Shown here: piece after piece, positions 56,399 through 64,000 of the stretch
How positions within the stretch are numbered: position 1 is the first letter of the stretch
How the letters are laid out: each line of letters starts with the position of its first letter
Assembly (NCBI GenBank): GCA_002480925.1
Contig: DLDA01000045.1
Coordinates: 48,760-112,759 of the forward strand
Length of the DNA stretch: 64,000 nucleotides
Reading direction: 5' to 3'
DNA from: Lachnospiraceae bacterium UBA7784
GTDB taxonomy: Bacteria > Bacillota > Clostridia > Lachnospirales > Lachnospiraceae
Program-made: the position numbers and the translations under genes
The notes under the pieces: model-generated
What the model was told of the DNA's origin: nothing
Seen by the model: only the letters and a program-made list of their open reading frames with translations
The model's database searches: none

Positions 56399-57370
56399 CT
56401 AATGTCTGATATGATCTACTGGCTGCGATGTATCAGAGGTCTTTCTTACAAAGACCCTAAGCTTCGCGCTCTTCGACCGTTTATTCTCTTCTAATTCCGC
56501 CTCTCCAGGAAGGATTGGCTTTCTGGTAAGCTCGTATCCCTTGGAGCGTTTTCCACATACACACACCGGGAAATCCGGAGGGCAGGTACATGGATATTCT
56601 TCCTTTCTGAAATGGCTCTTTACTATCCTGTCCTCAAGCGAGTGGAAGGTAATGATAGCAAGTCTTCCATCCTCATTCAGAAGATCTATCATCTGGTCTA
56701 TAGTATCACTTAGAACAGTAAGCTCACTGTTAAGCTCTATCCTTATAGCCTGAAAGGTCCTCTTGGAAGGATTGCCTCCTCTGCGCCTGAATTTCTCAGG
56801 AATGGACTCCCTTATGACCCGGTTTAAGTCTCCTGTCGTCATAAGAGGCCTTTCGGCGACTATCCTTCTGGCTATCTCCCGCGCGAATTTCTCCTCGCCG
56901 TAATCCTTTATTATCCTCGCCAGATCCTTCTCAGAATAGGTATTTAAAAGATCCGCCGCAGTAAAGTCAGAGTCCCTGTCCATCCTCATATCGAGAGCCG
57001 CGTCATCTGTCCTGTAGGAAAAGCCCCGTTCAGGTGAATCGAGCTGGTAGGACGATACTCCAAGGTCGAGAAGGATACCGTCCACCTTTTCGATACCAAG
57101 TCCCGAGAGGACAGAACAGATATCTGAGTAATTATCATGTACCAGAGTGACCCTGTCCTTATAGGGTTCTAGTCTCTGCTCCGATGCCCTTATGGCGTCC
57201 ATGTCCTGATCTATGCCTATCAGTCTGCCGCCCTCTGTAAGCCTTGCAGCTATCTCGCTTGAATGTCCGGCCCCTCCAAGGGTCCCATCCACATAGATCC
57301 CGTCCGGTCTTATGTCAAGGGCTTCTATTGTCTCGCCAAGCATGACCGGGTAATGTCTGAATTCACTCAT
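56399..57370 (-). CDS. rsmH: 16S rRNA (cytosine1402-N4)-methyltransferase
   Basis: 323-aa SAM-dependent methyltransferase. [13 protein letters not shown] start, SAM motif [20 protein letters not shown], and FQAIRIELN plus [12 protein letters not shown] in the C-terminal part. Overlaps mraZ by 4 bp, the standard dcw start. Confidence 0.97.
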   Translation of the reverse strand: MSEFRHYPVMLGETIEALDIRPDGIYVDGTLGGAGHSSEIAARLTEGGRLIGIDQDMDAIRASEQRLEPYKDRVTLVHDNYSDICSVLSGLGIEKVDGILLDLGVSSYQLDSPERGFSYRTDDAALDMRMDRDSDFTAADLLNTYSEKDLARIIKDYGEEKFAREIARRIVAERPLMTTGDLNRVIRESIPEKFRRRGGNPSKRTFQAIRIELNSELTVLSDTIDQMIDLLNEDGRLAIITFHSLEDRIVKSHFRKEEYPCTCPPDFPVCVCGKRSKGYELTRKPILPGEAELEENKRSKSAKLRVFVRKTSDTSQPVDHIRH

Positions 57371-57798
57371 AGCATAAGCCCCAGTCCGCCGAGCTTGTCG
57401 GCAACCTGATCCATATCCTCGAAGCTGTTGGCCTCTTCCCAGCGTGCCTTGTCCCAGAACTCTATGTGTCCCAGGTTTCCGGCGATCACGACCTCCTTGT
57501 TAAGGCCCGCATAGCCTCTCAGATTGGCAGGTATAAGGATCCTTCCCTGCTTGTCTATATCGCAGTCGCTGGCGCTTGAAAAGAAGAATCTTGAGAAGGC
57601 TCTTGCCTCCTTATTCGTACTGATGGTCTGCTGGAAATTTCTTCCGACCTCCTCCCACTTATCATAGGGATATCCATACAGGCAGCCGTCAAGTCCCTTG
57701 GTGATCACAAACCTCTCTCCTAAGCTTTCACGAAACTTAGCCGGGATTATCACTCTTCCCTTAGGATCGAGCGTATGGTTGTACTCACCCATGAACAT
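57367..57798 (-). CDS. mraZ: Transcriptional regulator MraZ
   Basis: 143 aa from ATG 57798 (GGAGG 8 nt upstream; a GTG 9 nt earlier is rejected). Two AbrB-like DXXXR swapped hairpins: [19 protein letters not shown] and [18 protein letters not shown]. MraZ forms ring oligomers that bind direct repeats in its own promoter and control the dcw operon; matching repeats are present just upstream. Confidence 0.97.
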   Translation of the reverse strand: MFMGEYNHTLDPKGRVIIPAKFRESLGERFVITKGLDGCLYGYPYDKWEEVGRNFQQTISTNKEARAFSRFFFSSASDCDIDKQGRILIPANLRGYAGLNKEVVIAGNLGHIEFWDKARWEEANSFEDMDQVADKLGGLGLML

Positions 57799-57845
57799 GA
57801 CGGTCACCTCCTTTCATGATTATCCACTCTTATGGATCCATTTCC

Positions 57846-57885
57846 TTACCATTCAGTCACACAATCCACCACTTCAAACCACTTT
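57846..57885 (-). promoter_or_regulatory. MraZ operator (10-bp spaced GTGG boxes)
   Basis: On the minus strand AAAGTGG (57879-57885) and GAAGTGG (57869-57875) are exactly 10 bp apart, followed in phase by weaker ATTGTGT and GAATGG segments. This is the arrangement of MraZ boxes (AAAGTG-K with 3-bp spacers). They begin 7 bp after the -10, over the start site, suiting autorepression. Confidence 0.7.
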
Positions 57886-57892
57886 TGCAATC

Positions 57893-57921
57893 ATAATACA
57901 GTTTTTACATAGATATTTCAA
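57893..57921 (-). promoter_or_regulatory. Promoter of the dcw cluster
   Basis: Minus strand TTGAAA (57916-57921), 17-bp spacer, TATTAT (57893-57898), upstream of mraZ. Confidence 0.7.
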
Positions 57922-57954
57922 CGAAAAAGTCTGTTCTATTGGCTTATTTTACTA

Positions 57955-57998
57955 GGGGTGGGGCAAAGTGGAGGACATTTGAGGCACCATATATGGTG
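57955..57998 (+). promoter_or_regulatory. Opposed GTGG boxes and 14-bp palindrome in mraZ-lgt gap
   Basis: Plus strand GGGGTGG and AAAGTGG have GTGG cores at 57958 and 57968, again 10 bp apart, pointing away from mraZ. They are followed by the perfect palindrome CACCATATATGGTG (57985-57998). The rest of 57999-58091 holds no other visible element. Confidence 0.4.
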
Positions 57999-58091
57999 GA
58001 TCATGAAAACCTGTCCACAATATCGGTGATAGCAATAAAGTTTCTATGCATATTTCACAAAAATTATGTTCGGGCAGGTAAATATAGACTC

Positions 58092-58120
58092 TTTCATGAA
58101 AGGAGCAGATATAGTATAAT
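58092..58120 (+). promoter_or_regulatory. Promoter for lgt
   Basis: Perfect TATAAT (58115-58120) with a poor -35 TTTCAT (58092-58097) at 17 bp; the ATG is 24 bp downstream with GGAG between. Confidence 0.55.
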
Positions 58121-58144
58121 ATCCGGGTAACGAAAGGAGTCAGA

Positions 58145-59032
58145 ATGTACAATGACAGCATAGCCTTTCCCCATCTTCATATATTGCTTAAGCATGTGGG
58201 AAAGCATTTAATGATCGGTAACTTCAGCATAGCCTTCTACGGCATGTGCATAGCACTCGGGATGATGCTTGCCTTTCTTTTCATAATGAGAGAGGTAAAG
58301 CGGGTCGGTATGAAACAGGACGACTTCATGGATATGTTCGTCGCCGGTATCCTGTTCGGTATTATAGGAGCAAGAATCTATTACGTCGTCTTCTCCTGGG
58401 ATATGTATAAGGATGACCTGCTTCAGATCTTCAATATAAGAGGTGGCGGACTGGCTATCTACGGCGGTATCATAGGTGGCCTTATAACTGTGATCATCTG
58501 CTGTCGTATAAAAAAGCTGTCATTTTTCAAATGTGCAGATATACTCTGCTTCGGAGTGCTAATAGGCCAGATATGCGGCCGCTACGGCAATTTCTTCAAC
58601 AGAGAGGCCTTCGGCAGATACACAGACAGCCTGTTTGCTATGCGACTCCCTATCGATGCCGTAAACCGCTCCTGTGATATCACGACGGAGATGATGAGAA
58701 ATGCCGTAACGGTAAACGGGATAAAATGCATACAGGTCCATCCGACCTTCCTCTACGAATCAGTAATGAATCTCTGTATATTTTTCTTCCTGCTCTGGTA
58801 CAGGAAGAGAAAGAAATTCGATGGTGAGATCTTCCTCTGGTATATGGCCCTTTATGGCCTTGGACGTTCCTTTATAGAAAGGCTTCGCACAGACCAGCTG
58901 ATAATCCCCGGCAGCTCTGTACCGGTTTCAGCTCTGCTTGGCATCCTGCTTTTTGCAGTATGTGTCCTCTATATGTGGTTCTTTAAATATCGTAAAATGG
59001 TCCGTTCCTGGGCAGAAAAAAAGAAGGCTTAA
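58145..59032 (+). CDS. lgt: Prolipoprotein diacylglyceryl transferase
   Basis: 295-aa polytopic membrane enzyme (about seven segments) transferring diacylglycerol from phosphatidylglycerol to lipobox Cys. Signature GRYGNFFNREAFG is present, with HPTFLYES and GLGRSFIERLRTDQL in later loops. It would process the two lipoproteins at the left end of the window. Its last codons (E-K-K-K-A) form one arm of the shared terminator. Confidence 0.95.
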   Translation: MYNDSIAFPHLHILLKHVGKHLMIGNFSIAFYGMCIALGMMLAFLFIMREVKRVGMKQDDFMDMFVAGILFGIIGARIYYVVFSWDMYKDDLLQIFNIRGGGLAIYGGIIGGLITVIICCRIKKLSFFKCADILCFGVLIGQICGRYGNFFNREAFGRYTDSLFAMRLPIDAVNRSCDITTEMMRNAVTVNGIKCIQVHPTFLYESVMNLCIFFFLLWYRKRKKFDGEIFLWYMALYGLGRSFIERLRTDQLIIPGSSVPVSALLGILLFAVCVLYMWFFKYRKMVRSWAEKKKA

Positions 59033-59048
59033 TAAGCCTTCTTTTTTT
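59016..59048. terminator. Bidirectional terminator spanning lgt and queA stops
   Basis: Perfect 15-bp inverted repeat AAAAAAAGAAGGCTT / AAGCCTTCTTTTTTT with a 3-nt loop. Both stop codons (lgt 59030-59032, queA 59047-59049) lie inside it. Confidence 0.92.
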
Positions 59049-60096
59049 AGTCATCTGGATTTATATACATGGCATCGCCGAAACTGAAGAAACGGTATTT
59101 CTCCTTAACCGCCTCTTCATATGCCGAAAGCACATGCTCTCGTCCTGCCAGAGCTGATACCAGCATTATAAGGGTCGATTCAGGCAGATGGAAGTTAGTG
59201 ATCAGTCCGTCGACTATCTTCCATTTGTATCCCGGGTAGATAAAGATTGAGGTGTCTCCCTCCTCTGCCCTCAGATGTCCGTCTTCATCTGCCGCAGTTT
59301 CTAAGGTACGGACCGATGTGGTACCAACAGCTATTATCCTGCCGCCGCTTTCCCTTGTCCTGTTGATAAGGTCTGCTGTCTCCTTTGTGACGCGGTACCA
59401 CTCAGTATGCATCTGATGCTGCCTTACATCATCAACCTTTACCGGGCGGAAGGTGCCAAGGCCTACATGAAGGGTGACCTGGGCTATATTTACTCCCTTC
59501 TCCTTCACCCTTTCGAGAAGCTCTCTGGTGAAATGAAGCCCGGCTGTAGGCGCTGCTGCCGATCCGTCAAACCTGGCATAGACAGTATTATATCTGTCCC
59601 TGTCCTTAAGCTGATGTGTGATATATGGAGGAAGCGGCATCTCTCCCAGCCTGTCCAGTATCTCCTCAAAGATACCGTCATAGTGGAACTGGACAAGCCT
59701 GTCTCCTCCCTCGACCACATCGAGTATGGTCGCAGTAAGCGCTCCGTCTCCGAAGGTCACCTCGGCGCCCGGACGGAGCTTCTTTCCGGGACGCACAAGC
59801 GTCTCCCATATATCATTCTGTTTTCTCTTTAGAAGCAGGATCTCGACATGAGCTCCTGTCTCCTTCTTTATCCCAATAAGTCTTGCCGGAATGACTCTGG
59901 TGTTGTTGATGACCAGACAGTCTCCGGCTCTTAAATAATCGATGATCTCCGTGAAATGATGGTGGCTTACCTTGCCTGATCTTTTCCCAAGAACCATGAG
60001 CCTTGATGAGCTCCGGTCCTCAAGCGGATCCTGGGCGATAAGCTCCTTTGGGAGATCGTAATAGTAGTCTTTAGTGCTGTAGATGTTGTTGTTCAT
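59047..60096 (-). CDS. queA: S-adenosylmethionine:tRNA ribosyltransferase-isomerase
   Basis: 349-aa QueA, making epoxyqueuosine at tRNA position 34. Motifs: [57 protein letters not shown] and [15 protein letters not shown]. The start at 60096 is set by homology. No SD is visible next to it: the preceding 49 bp are heptamer repeats, and the nearest SD-like AGGAGG is in the pheT stop region, 54 nt away. An in-frame GTG at 60153 would translate the repeat. Confidence 0.93.
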   Translation of the reverse strand: MNNNIYSTKDYYYDLPKELIAQDPLEDRSSSRLMVLGKRSGKVSHHHFTEIIDYLRAGDCLVINNTRVIPARLIGIKKETGAHVEILLLKRKQNDIWETLVRPGKKLRPGAEVTFGDGALTATILDVVEGGDRLVQFHYDGIFEEILDRLGEMPLPPYITHQLKDRDRYNTVYARFDGSAAAPTAGLHFTRELLERVKEKGVNIAQVTLHVGLGTFRPVKVDDVRQHQMHTEWYRVTKETADLINRTRESGGRIIAVGTTSVRTLETAADEDGHLRAEEGDTSIFIYPGYKWKIVDGLITNFHLPESTLIMLVSALAGREHVLSAYEEAVKEKYRFFSFGDAMYINPDD

Positions 60097-60103
60097 TGTT
60101 TTA

Positions 60104-60152
60104 GGTGTGAGGTTCGAGGTGTGAGGTCTGAGGTGTGAGATTCGAGGTCTCA
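60104..60152. repeat. Heptamer tandem repeat (7 units), pheT-queA spacer
   Basis: Seven units GGTGTGA/GGTTCGA/GGTCTGA run from the pheT stop codon to 8 bp short of the queA ATG. On the transcribed strand they are C/A-rich (CACACCT, CGAACCT), so no SD can exist there. Confidence 0.9.
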
Positions 60153-62570
60153 CCTCCTAAGCTCCACTCCCATCTCTCCAAGCCTTGTCAGGATATCCTC
60201 CATTGCCTGGTTTACGTCCTGGTCTGAGAGTGATCTGTCCTTTGCCCTGAAGGTCAGGCGGTAGGAGATAGACTTGTATCCATCTGCTACCTGGGCGCCT
60301 TCGTAGACATCGAAGAGCTTGACTGATTCGAGATTGTCTCCACCCTCTGCAAAGAAGATCTTTTCCACATCTCCTGCAAGCGTGCTCTTTTTCATGACAA
60401 GAGACAGATCACGGGTGGATGCCGGGAAGTTGGCTATTCCGGTGTACTTCTTATCGAAGTCAGCAAATCTCACTACATAAGGCATATCGATGACTGCCAG
60501 ATAGACCCTGCCCTTGATGTCATAGTTTGCTGCTACTAGAGGATGAAGCTCTCCGAGATAGCCTATCCTCTCGCCGTCATAGATCACATCGGCACAGCGG
60601 CCCGGATGAAGATACGGTCTCTTGTTCGACGGATCATAGGTCAGGCGGTCTGTCATCCCTACCTTGTCAAGAAATTCCTCAACGACTCCCTTGATGCTGT
60701 AGAAATCCTCTCCTTCTCCATAGCAGCCGAGAGTAAACTGCATCCTCTCGTCAGGAAGCTCCGTAAGAGGCAGCTTGTCAGCTAAATAGATATTTCCAAG
60801 CTCATAGAGCCTTACATTTTCGTTCCTGCGGTTGTAGTTAGTAGACAAAGAGGTAAGGATACCATTCAACGGAAGCGTCCTCATTATTGAGAAATCCTCT
60901 CCGAGAGGATTTGAGATCTCTATTGCAGCCCTTTCAGGAGCATCATCAGGAAGAAGCAGCTTGTCAAATACCTTTCTGCTTTCGAATGAATAGCAGTATG
61001 CCTGGGAGAAGCCGCAGTACTCTGCCACATCTCTGGCTATATCCTCTATCTCCATTTTCTCAGACTTGCCTCCGGCTGTAGCCGATGTCTTCGGCAAGGT
61101 AGTCGCTATATTGGCATAGCCATAGAATCGGGCTACCTCCTCTGAAATGTCTGCAAAGGACAGAAGATCCTGTCTGAAGGTAGGGATAATAAGCTCCTTT
61201 GTGTCCTCATCATATCCCAGCTCTATCTTCTTCAGATATGAAAGCTGCTTATCAGCCGATATATCAGTACCCAGATATGCATTGATATGGTCTGGCTCGA
61301 ACTTCACTCTCCATGGAGCTACTGGCTCAGGATAGATATCAACCGTTCCCTTTACGACCTCTCCGGCTCCAAGCTCCTCGATCAGATCGCAGGCCCTGTT
61401 CATGGCCAGGATCGCATTATTAGGATCAAGTCCCTTCTCGAAGATACCTGATGCCTCTGTCCTCATGCCAAGTCTCTTGGCTGAGAGACGGATATTGGTC
61501 CCGTCAAAGCAGGCCGATTCAAACAGCATGGTCTTCACATCATCTGTGATCATGGAATTCTCTCCACCCATGATACCGGCAAGACCTACAGCCTTATCTC
61601 CATCACAGATCTCGAGCATATCCTTATCAAGCTCATGTTCCTTTCCGTCGAGAGTCACGAAGCTTTCCTTGTCAGAAGCATTCTTTACAATGATCCTATG
61701 TCCTGCTATCGTATCCAGATCATAGGCATGCATAGGCTGACCGAACTCCTCCATCACATAGTTTGTGATATCAACTATATTGTTGATAGGACGGATGCCC
61801 TGGCTTCTGAGCCTCTGCTGCATCCAGACAGGAGACGGTGCCAGATGGATATTCTTCACTACTCTTGCTGTGTAACGCCTGCAGAGCTCGTGATTTTCAA
61901 TATCTACAGAAATATAATCATTTACATCTCCCTCGCTTCCGACCTCCTTTACTGAAGGAGGGTTGAAAGGAAGATCAAATGTAGCTGCTGCTTCACGTGC
62001 AAGACCTATGATAGAAAAGCAGTCCACCCTGTTGCTTGTGATCTCGTACTCGATCACCACATCATCAAGTCCAAGATAGGAAACCGCATCAGCTCCGACC
62101 GGTGCATCATCAGGCAGTATATACAGGCCATTTACCGGTGCATCCGGAAACATGTCCCTTGATGAGCCAAGCTCCTCTATAGAGCACATCATTCCATCTG
62201 ACTCTACTCCGCGCAGCTTGCCCTTCTTTATCCTTATGCCGCCCTCTGTCCTTGTCCCGTCATGACTTCCGGCTACCCGTCCGCCGTCAAGGACTACAGG
62301 AACCTTTGCTCCTTCAGAGACGTTGGATGCTCCTGTAACGATCTGGATCTGTCTGTCTCCGACATCGACCTGACAGATGACCAGATGATCGGCATCAGGA
62401 TGCTTGTCTATCTTCTTCACCTGGCCTATGACTATCTTGTCCAGGTCCCTGTTCTGTATTGTATAAAACTCTACCTTTGATCCCGAAAGAGTCATTGCAT
62501 CGCAGAATTCCTGCGGATCATTGGTAAGTCCCGGCACCATGGACTGGAGCCATTTTAAAGATGTTCGCAT
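60150..62570 (-). CDS. pheT: Phenylalanyl-tRNA synthetase beta subunit
   Basis: 806-aa large subunit. N-terminal EMAP/tRNA-binding domain (about 40-150, [15 protein letters not shown]), B3/B4 editing domain (about 210-400), B5 domain, catalytic-like core (about 470-690, [15 protein letters not shown] before it) and a C-terminal anticodon-binding FDX domain ([15 protein letters not shown]). It works as an (alpha-beta)2 tetramer with PheS encoded upstream. The stop codon sits in AGGAGGTGA. Confidence 0.97.
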   Translation of the reverse strand: MRTSLKWLQSMVPGLTNDPQEFCDAMTLSGSKVEFYTIQNRDLDKIVIGQVKKIDKHPDADHLVICQVDVGDRQIQIVTGASNVSEGAKVPVVLDGGRVAGSHDGTRTEGGIRIKKGKLRGVESDGMMCSIEELGSSRDMFPDAPVNGLYILPDDAPVGADAVSYLGLDDVVIEYEITSNRVDCFSIIGLAREAAATFDLPFNPPSVKEVGSEGDVNDYISVDIENHELCRRYTARVVKNIHLAPSPVWMQQRLRSQGIRPINNIVDITNYVMEEFGQPMHAYDLDTIAGHRIIVKNASDKESFVTLDGKEHELDKDMLEICDGDKAVGLAGIMGGENSMITDDVKTMLFESACFDGTNIRLSAKRLGMRTEASGIFEKGLDPNNAILAMNRACDLIEELGAGEVVKGTVDIYPEPVAPWRVKFEPDHINAYLGTDISADKQLSYLKKIELGYDEDTKELIIPTFRQDLLSFADISEEVARFYGYANIATTLPKTSATAGGKSEKMEIEDIARDVAEYCGFSQAYCYSFESRKVFDKLLLPDDAPERAAIEISNPLGEDFSIMRTLPLNGILTSLSTNYNRRNENVRLYELGNIYLADKLPLTELPDERMQFTLGCYGEGEDFYSIKGVVEEFLDKVGMTDRLTYDPSNKRPYLHPGRCADVIYDGERIGYLGELHPLVAANYDIKGRVYLAVIDMPYVVRFADFDKKYTGIANFPASTRDLSLVMKKSTLAGDVEKIFFAEGGDNLESVKLFDVYEGAQVADGYKSISYRLTFRAKDRSLSDQDVNQAMEDILTRLGEMGVELRR

Positions 62571-62592
62571 TTATCTGTTTCCTTTCATGAAT

Positions 62593-62674
62593 AGGGATCA
62601 GGGTCCAGGGTCCAGGGGTTAGGGGGCAGGACATCTATTCCTATCCCCTATCCCCTATATCCTATCCCCTGATC
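62593..62674. repeat. Variant heptamer arrays in pheS-pheT spacer
   Basis: About five units AGGGTCC/AGGGGTT (62593-62627) face about five units TATCCCC (62635-62669); outer GATCAGGG and CCCTGATC pair. Same 7-bp period and head-to-head layout as at 24282-24368 but a different unit. Confidence 0.85.
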
Positions 62675-63695
62675 AGAACTGACTCAAAAACCTTATATCA
62701 TTCTCATAAAGCAGTCTCATATCATCTATCTCGTACTTAAGCAGGGCTATTCGCTCAAGACCTACTCCAAAGGCGAAGCCTGAGTATTCCTCAGGATCTA
62801 TCCCGCTCATCTTAAGTACCTTTGGATGTACCATACCGCATCCTAGGATCTCGATCCAGCCTTCTCCCTTACAGAAGCGGCAGCCCTTCCCGCCGCACTT
62901 GAAGCAGCTTACATCCATCTCCGCGGATGGCTCTGTAAACGGGAAATGATGAGGACGGAACTTGACTTTCGTGTCCTCTCCGAAAAGCTTGTGTACGAAC
63001 ATCTCGAGTGTTCCCTTTAGATCGGAAAAGGTGATCCCCTTATCGATGACCATTCCCTCTATCTGGTGGAAGGAAGGAGAATGTGTCGCATCGACCTCAT
63101 CTGCCCTGAACACTCTTCCCGGTGCTATCATCCTGATAGGAGGCTTCTTGGCTTCCATCTGACGGACCTGGACCGGAGAGGTCTGTGTTCTTAAAAGAAT
63201 ATCCTTATTTATATAGAAGGTATCCTGCTCGTCCTTGGCAGGATGATTTGCCGGAATATTAAGCGCCTCGAAATTGTAGTAATCCTTTTCGATCTCAGGG
63301 CCCTCAACGACCTCAAAGCCCATTCCTATGAAGATCTTTTCCACCTCCTCAAGGGCGATCGTATTAGGATGTCTGTGACCGATCTTATTTCTCTTTGCCG
63401 GAAGAGTCACATCGATCGTCTCTCTCTTAAGCCTCTCGTCAAGAGCCTTCCTCTTCATAGAATCAAGAGCCCTGGTGATCCTCTCCTCGATCGCGCTTCT
63501 GGCCTCGTTTACCATGGCGCCGACCTTAGGACGGTCCGCAGGATCCACGTCCTTCATGCCTTTAAGGATAGCTGTAAGCTCACCCTTTTTCCCTAAGACC
63601 TTTACTCTTACGTCATTAAGGGAATCCTGGTCGGAAGCCTCCTCAATAGAGGCAAAGGCCTTCTCTCTAATCTCTTCGAGCTTTTCTTTTACCAT
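62673..63695 (-). CDS. pheS: Phenylalanyl-tRNA synthetase alpha subunit
   Basis: 340-aa class II synthetase catalytic subunit. Start at 63695 (AAGGAG 8 nt upstream) rather than the in-frame ATG at 63716, which precedes the SD. N-terminal coiled coil (about 1-85), then motif 1 region, motif 2 [31 protein letters not shown] and motif 3 [15 protein letters not shown]. Cys pairs in [19 protein letters not shown] are typical of this clade. Confidence 0.97.
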   Translation of the reverse strand: MVKEKLEEIREKAFASIEEASDQDSLNDVRVKVLGKKGELTAILKGMKDVDPADRPKVGAMVNEARSAIEERITRALDSMKRKALDERLKRETIDVTLPAKRNKIGHRHPNTIALEEVEKIFIGMGFEVVEGPEIEKDYYNFEALNIPANHPAKDEQDTFYINKDILLRTQTSPVQVRQMEAKKPPIRMIAPGRVFRADEVDATHSPSFHQIEGMVIDKGITFSDLKGTLEMFVHKLFGEDTKVKFRPHHFPFTEPSAEMDVSCFKCGGKGCRFCKGEGWIEILGCGMVHPKVLKMSGIDPEEYSGFAFGVGLERIALLKYEIDDMRLLYENDIRFLSQF

Positions 63696-63744
63696 TTCCG
63701 GTACTCCTTTTATCATCTTTTGCTTCTCATAAAAGCCACTCTAT

Positions 63745-63773
63745 AGAATAATAGAAATAAGGCCTTTTGTCAA
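63745..63773 (-). promoter_or_regulatory. Promoter for pheS-pheT-queA
   Basis: Minus strand TTGACA (63768-63773), 17-bp spacer, TATTCT (63745-63750). The leader is only about 45 nt, leaving no room for a T-box. Confidence 0.7.
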
Positions 63774-63794
63774 ATTTCATGCGAAATCTTTGTG

Positions 63795-63823
63795 TTGATT
63801 TTTATATATGAAAAGGCTACAAT
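63795..63823 (+). promoter_or_regulatory. Promoter for right-edge non-coding RNA
   Basis: TTGATT (63795-63800), 17-bp spacer, TACAAT (63818-63823), back to back with the pheS promoter. Confidence 0.7.
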
Positions 63824-63829
63824 TATCTT

Positions 63830-64000
63830 AAAAGGATACTTGGGGTGTTCGATCTAACCCGTAATTTTTGAACCTACAATTACTTCAAATCGGGATCCCT
63901 ATATCGCAGACACTGATGTCAGGCTTAGGTGTATGCACTTGTGCAGAGACGCTTGGCGTCCGTTAGAAGGCAGTCGTGTCTGTTGCGGCAACCCACCTGG
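63830..64000 (+). ncRNA. ssrS: Structured non-coding RNA, probably 6S RNA, cut by window end
   Basis: At least 170 nt downstream of a good promoter without an ORF or SD. Visible pairings: CAGACAC / GTGTCTG (about 63908 and 63979), hairpins TGCAC-TT-GTGCA and GACGC-TTG-GCGTC, and possible closing of GGGTG near 63844 with CACCT at the edge. A long imperfect rod with internal loops is the 6S layout; the 3' GCGGCAACCCACCTGG end resembles Firmicute 6S as I remember it. It has no tmRNA, RNase P or SRP core motifs. The 3' end lies outside the window. Confidence 0.55.

Noticed and set aside
57939..58130. Small ORFs on both strands in the mraZ-lgt gap
   Set aside because: No SD for either, and they overlap the regulatory boxes and the lgt promoter.
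63696..63745. T-box leader for pheST
   Set aside because: The leader is about 45 nt with no specifier loop or TGGN-type sequence.

Overview
The window looks like chromosomal housekeeping DNA from a low-to-mid GC Firmicute of class Clostridia, most likely a Lachnospiraceae-type gut or rumen anaerobe. Supporting signs are near-universal purine-rich Shine-Dalgarno sequences, Mini-RNase III (MrnC) beside CysS, a Firmicute dcw order (mraZ-rsmH-ftsL-pbp2-murD-ftsW-ftsQ-ftsZ), a glutamine-synthetase/ANTAR pair, DUF711 plus ACT, a GerMN lipoprotein and an FtsA-like protein with a long tail. The family placement is inference. I see no prophage, insertion sequence or CRISPR array.

Layout. 1-3.7 kb: comEA-like lipoprotein, OmpR-type response regulator, sensor kinase and GerMN lipoprotein in one unit. 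3.7-9.0 kb: arginine biosynthesis, with GNAT-argJ-argB-argD leftward and argG rightward around a shared control region with a tandem ARG-box pair. 9.1-14.2 kb: SH3-domain membrane protein, rRNA pseudouridine synthase, ligA and a MetA-type homoserine acyltransferase. 14.4-16.0 kb: an orphan AAA/DUF4143 ATPase and tRNA-Arg(CCG). 16.0-19.3 kb: shikimate genes (aroK, aroD leftward; DAHP synthase, aroE rightward). 19.4-26.8 kb: pyrG, an ANTAR regulator, a divergent glutamine-synthetase homologue, tpiA, pgk and gap. 26.8-33.0 kb: a tight operon ispF-cysS-mrnC-rlmB-nifS-mnmA-hisJ from a perfect-consensus promoter. 33.1-33.3 kb: tRNA-Val and tRNA-Met. 33.5-36.8 kb: ABC-F ATPase, HAD phosphatase, DUF1275 membrane protein. 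36.8-49.3 kb: a long unit of beta-CASP nuclease, Xaa-Pro aminopeptidase, truncated DNA polymerase I, cardiolipin synthase, a CoaE/FtsA-like fusion, a WalJ-like hydrolase, an ACT protein and DUF711. 49.4-57.9 kb: the division and wall cluster under an MraZ-box promoter, lacking mraY, murF and murG. 58.1-59.0 kb: lgt. 59.0-63.7 kb: pheS-pheT-queA. From 63.8 kb to the right edge: a strong promoter and the start of a structured non-coding RNA, probably 6S RNA.

The most unusual material is around 21-23.5 kb. A glutamine-synthetase homologue has lost several ATP/metal-site residues. It is co-transcribed with an ANTAR protein whose receiver lacks the phospho-acceptor Asp, and is preceded by a promoter, a stem-loop with an A-N-N-G-type loop and an intrinsic terminator. 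Just downstream, pyrG has a leader of about 330 nt containing a decayed 48-bp tandem repeat. A second theme is a dispersed 7-bp tandem repeat (unit close to GGTGTGA) found only in spacers here: around the pyrG leader, pgk-tpiA, pheT-queA and, in a variant form, pheS-pheT. In pheT-queA it occupies the expected ribosome-binding region. Other notable points are the CoaE-FtsA fusion and a DNA polymerase I with a vestigial 5'-nuclease domain.
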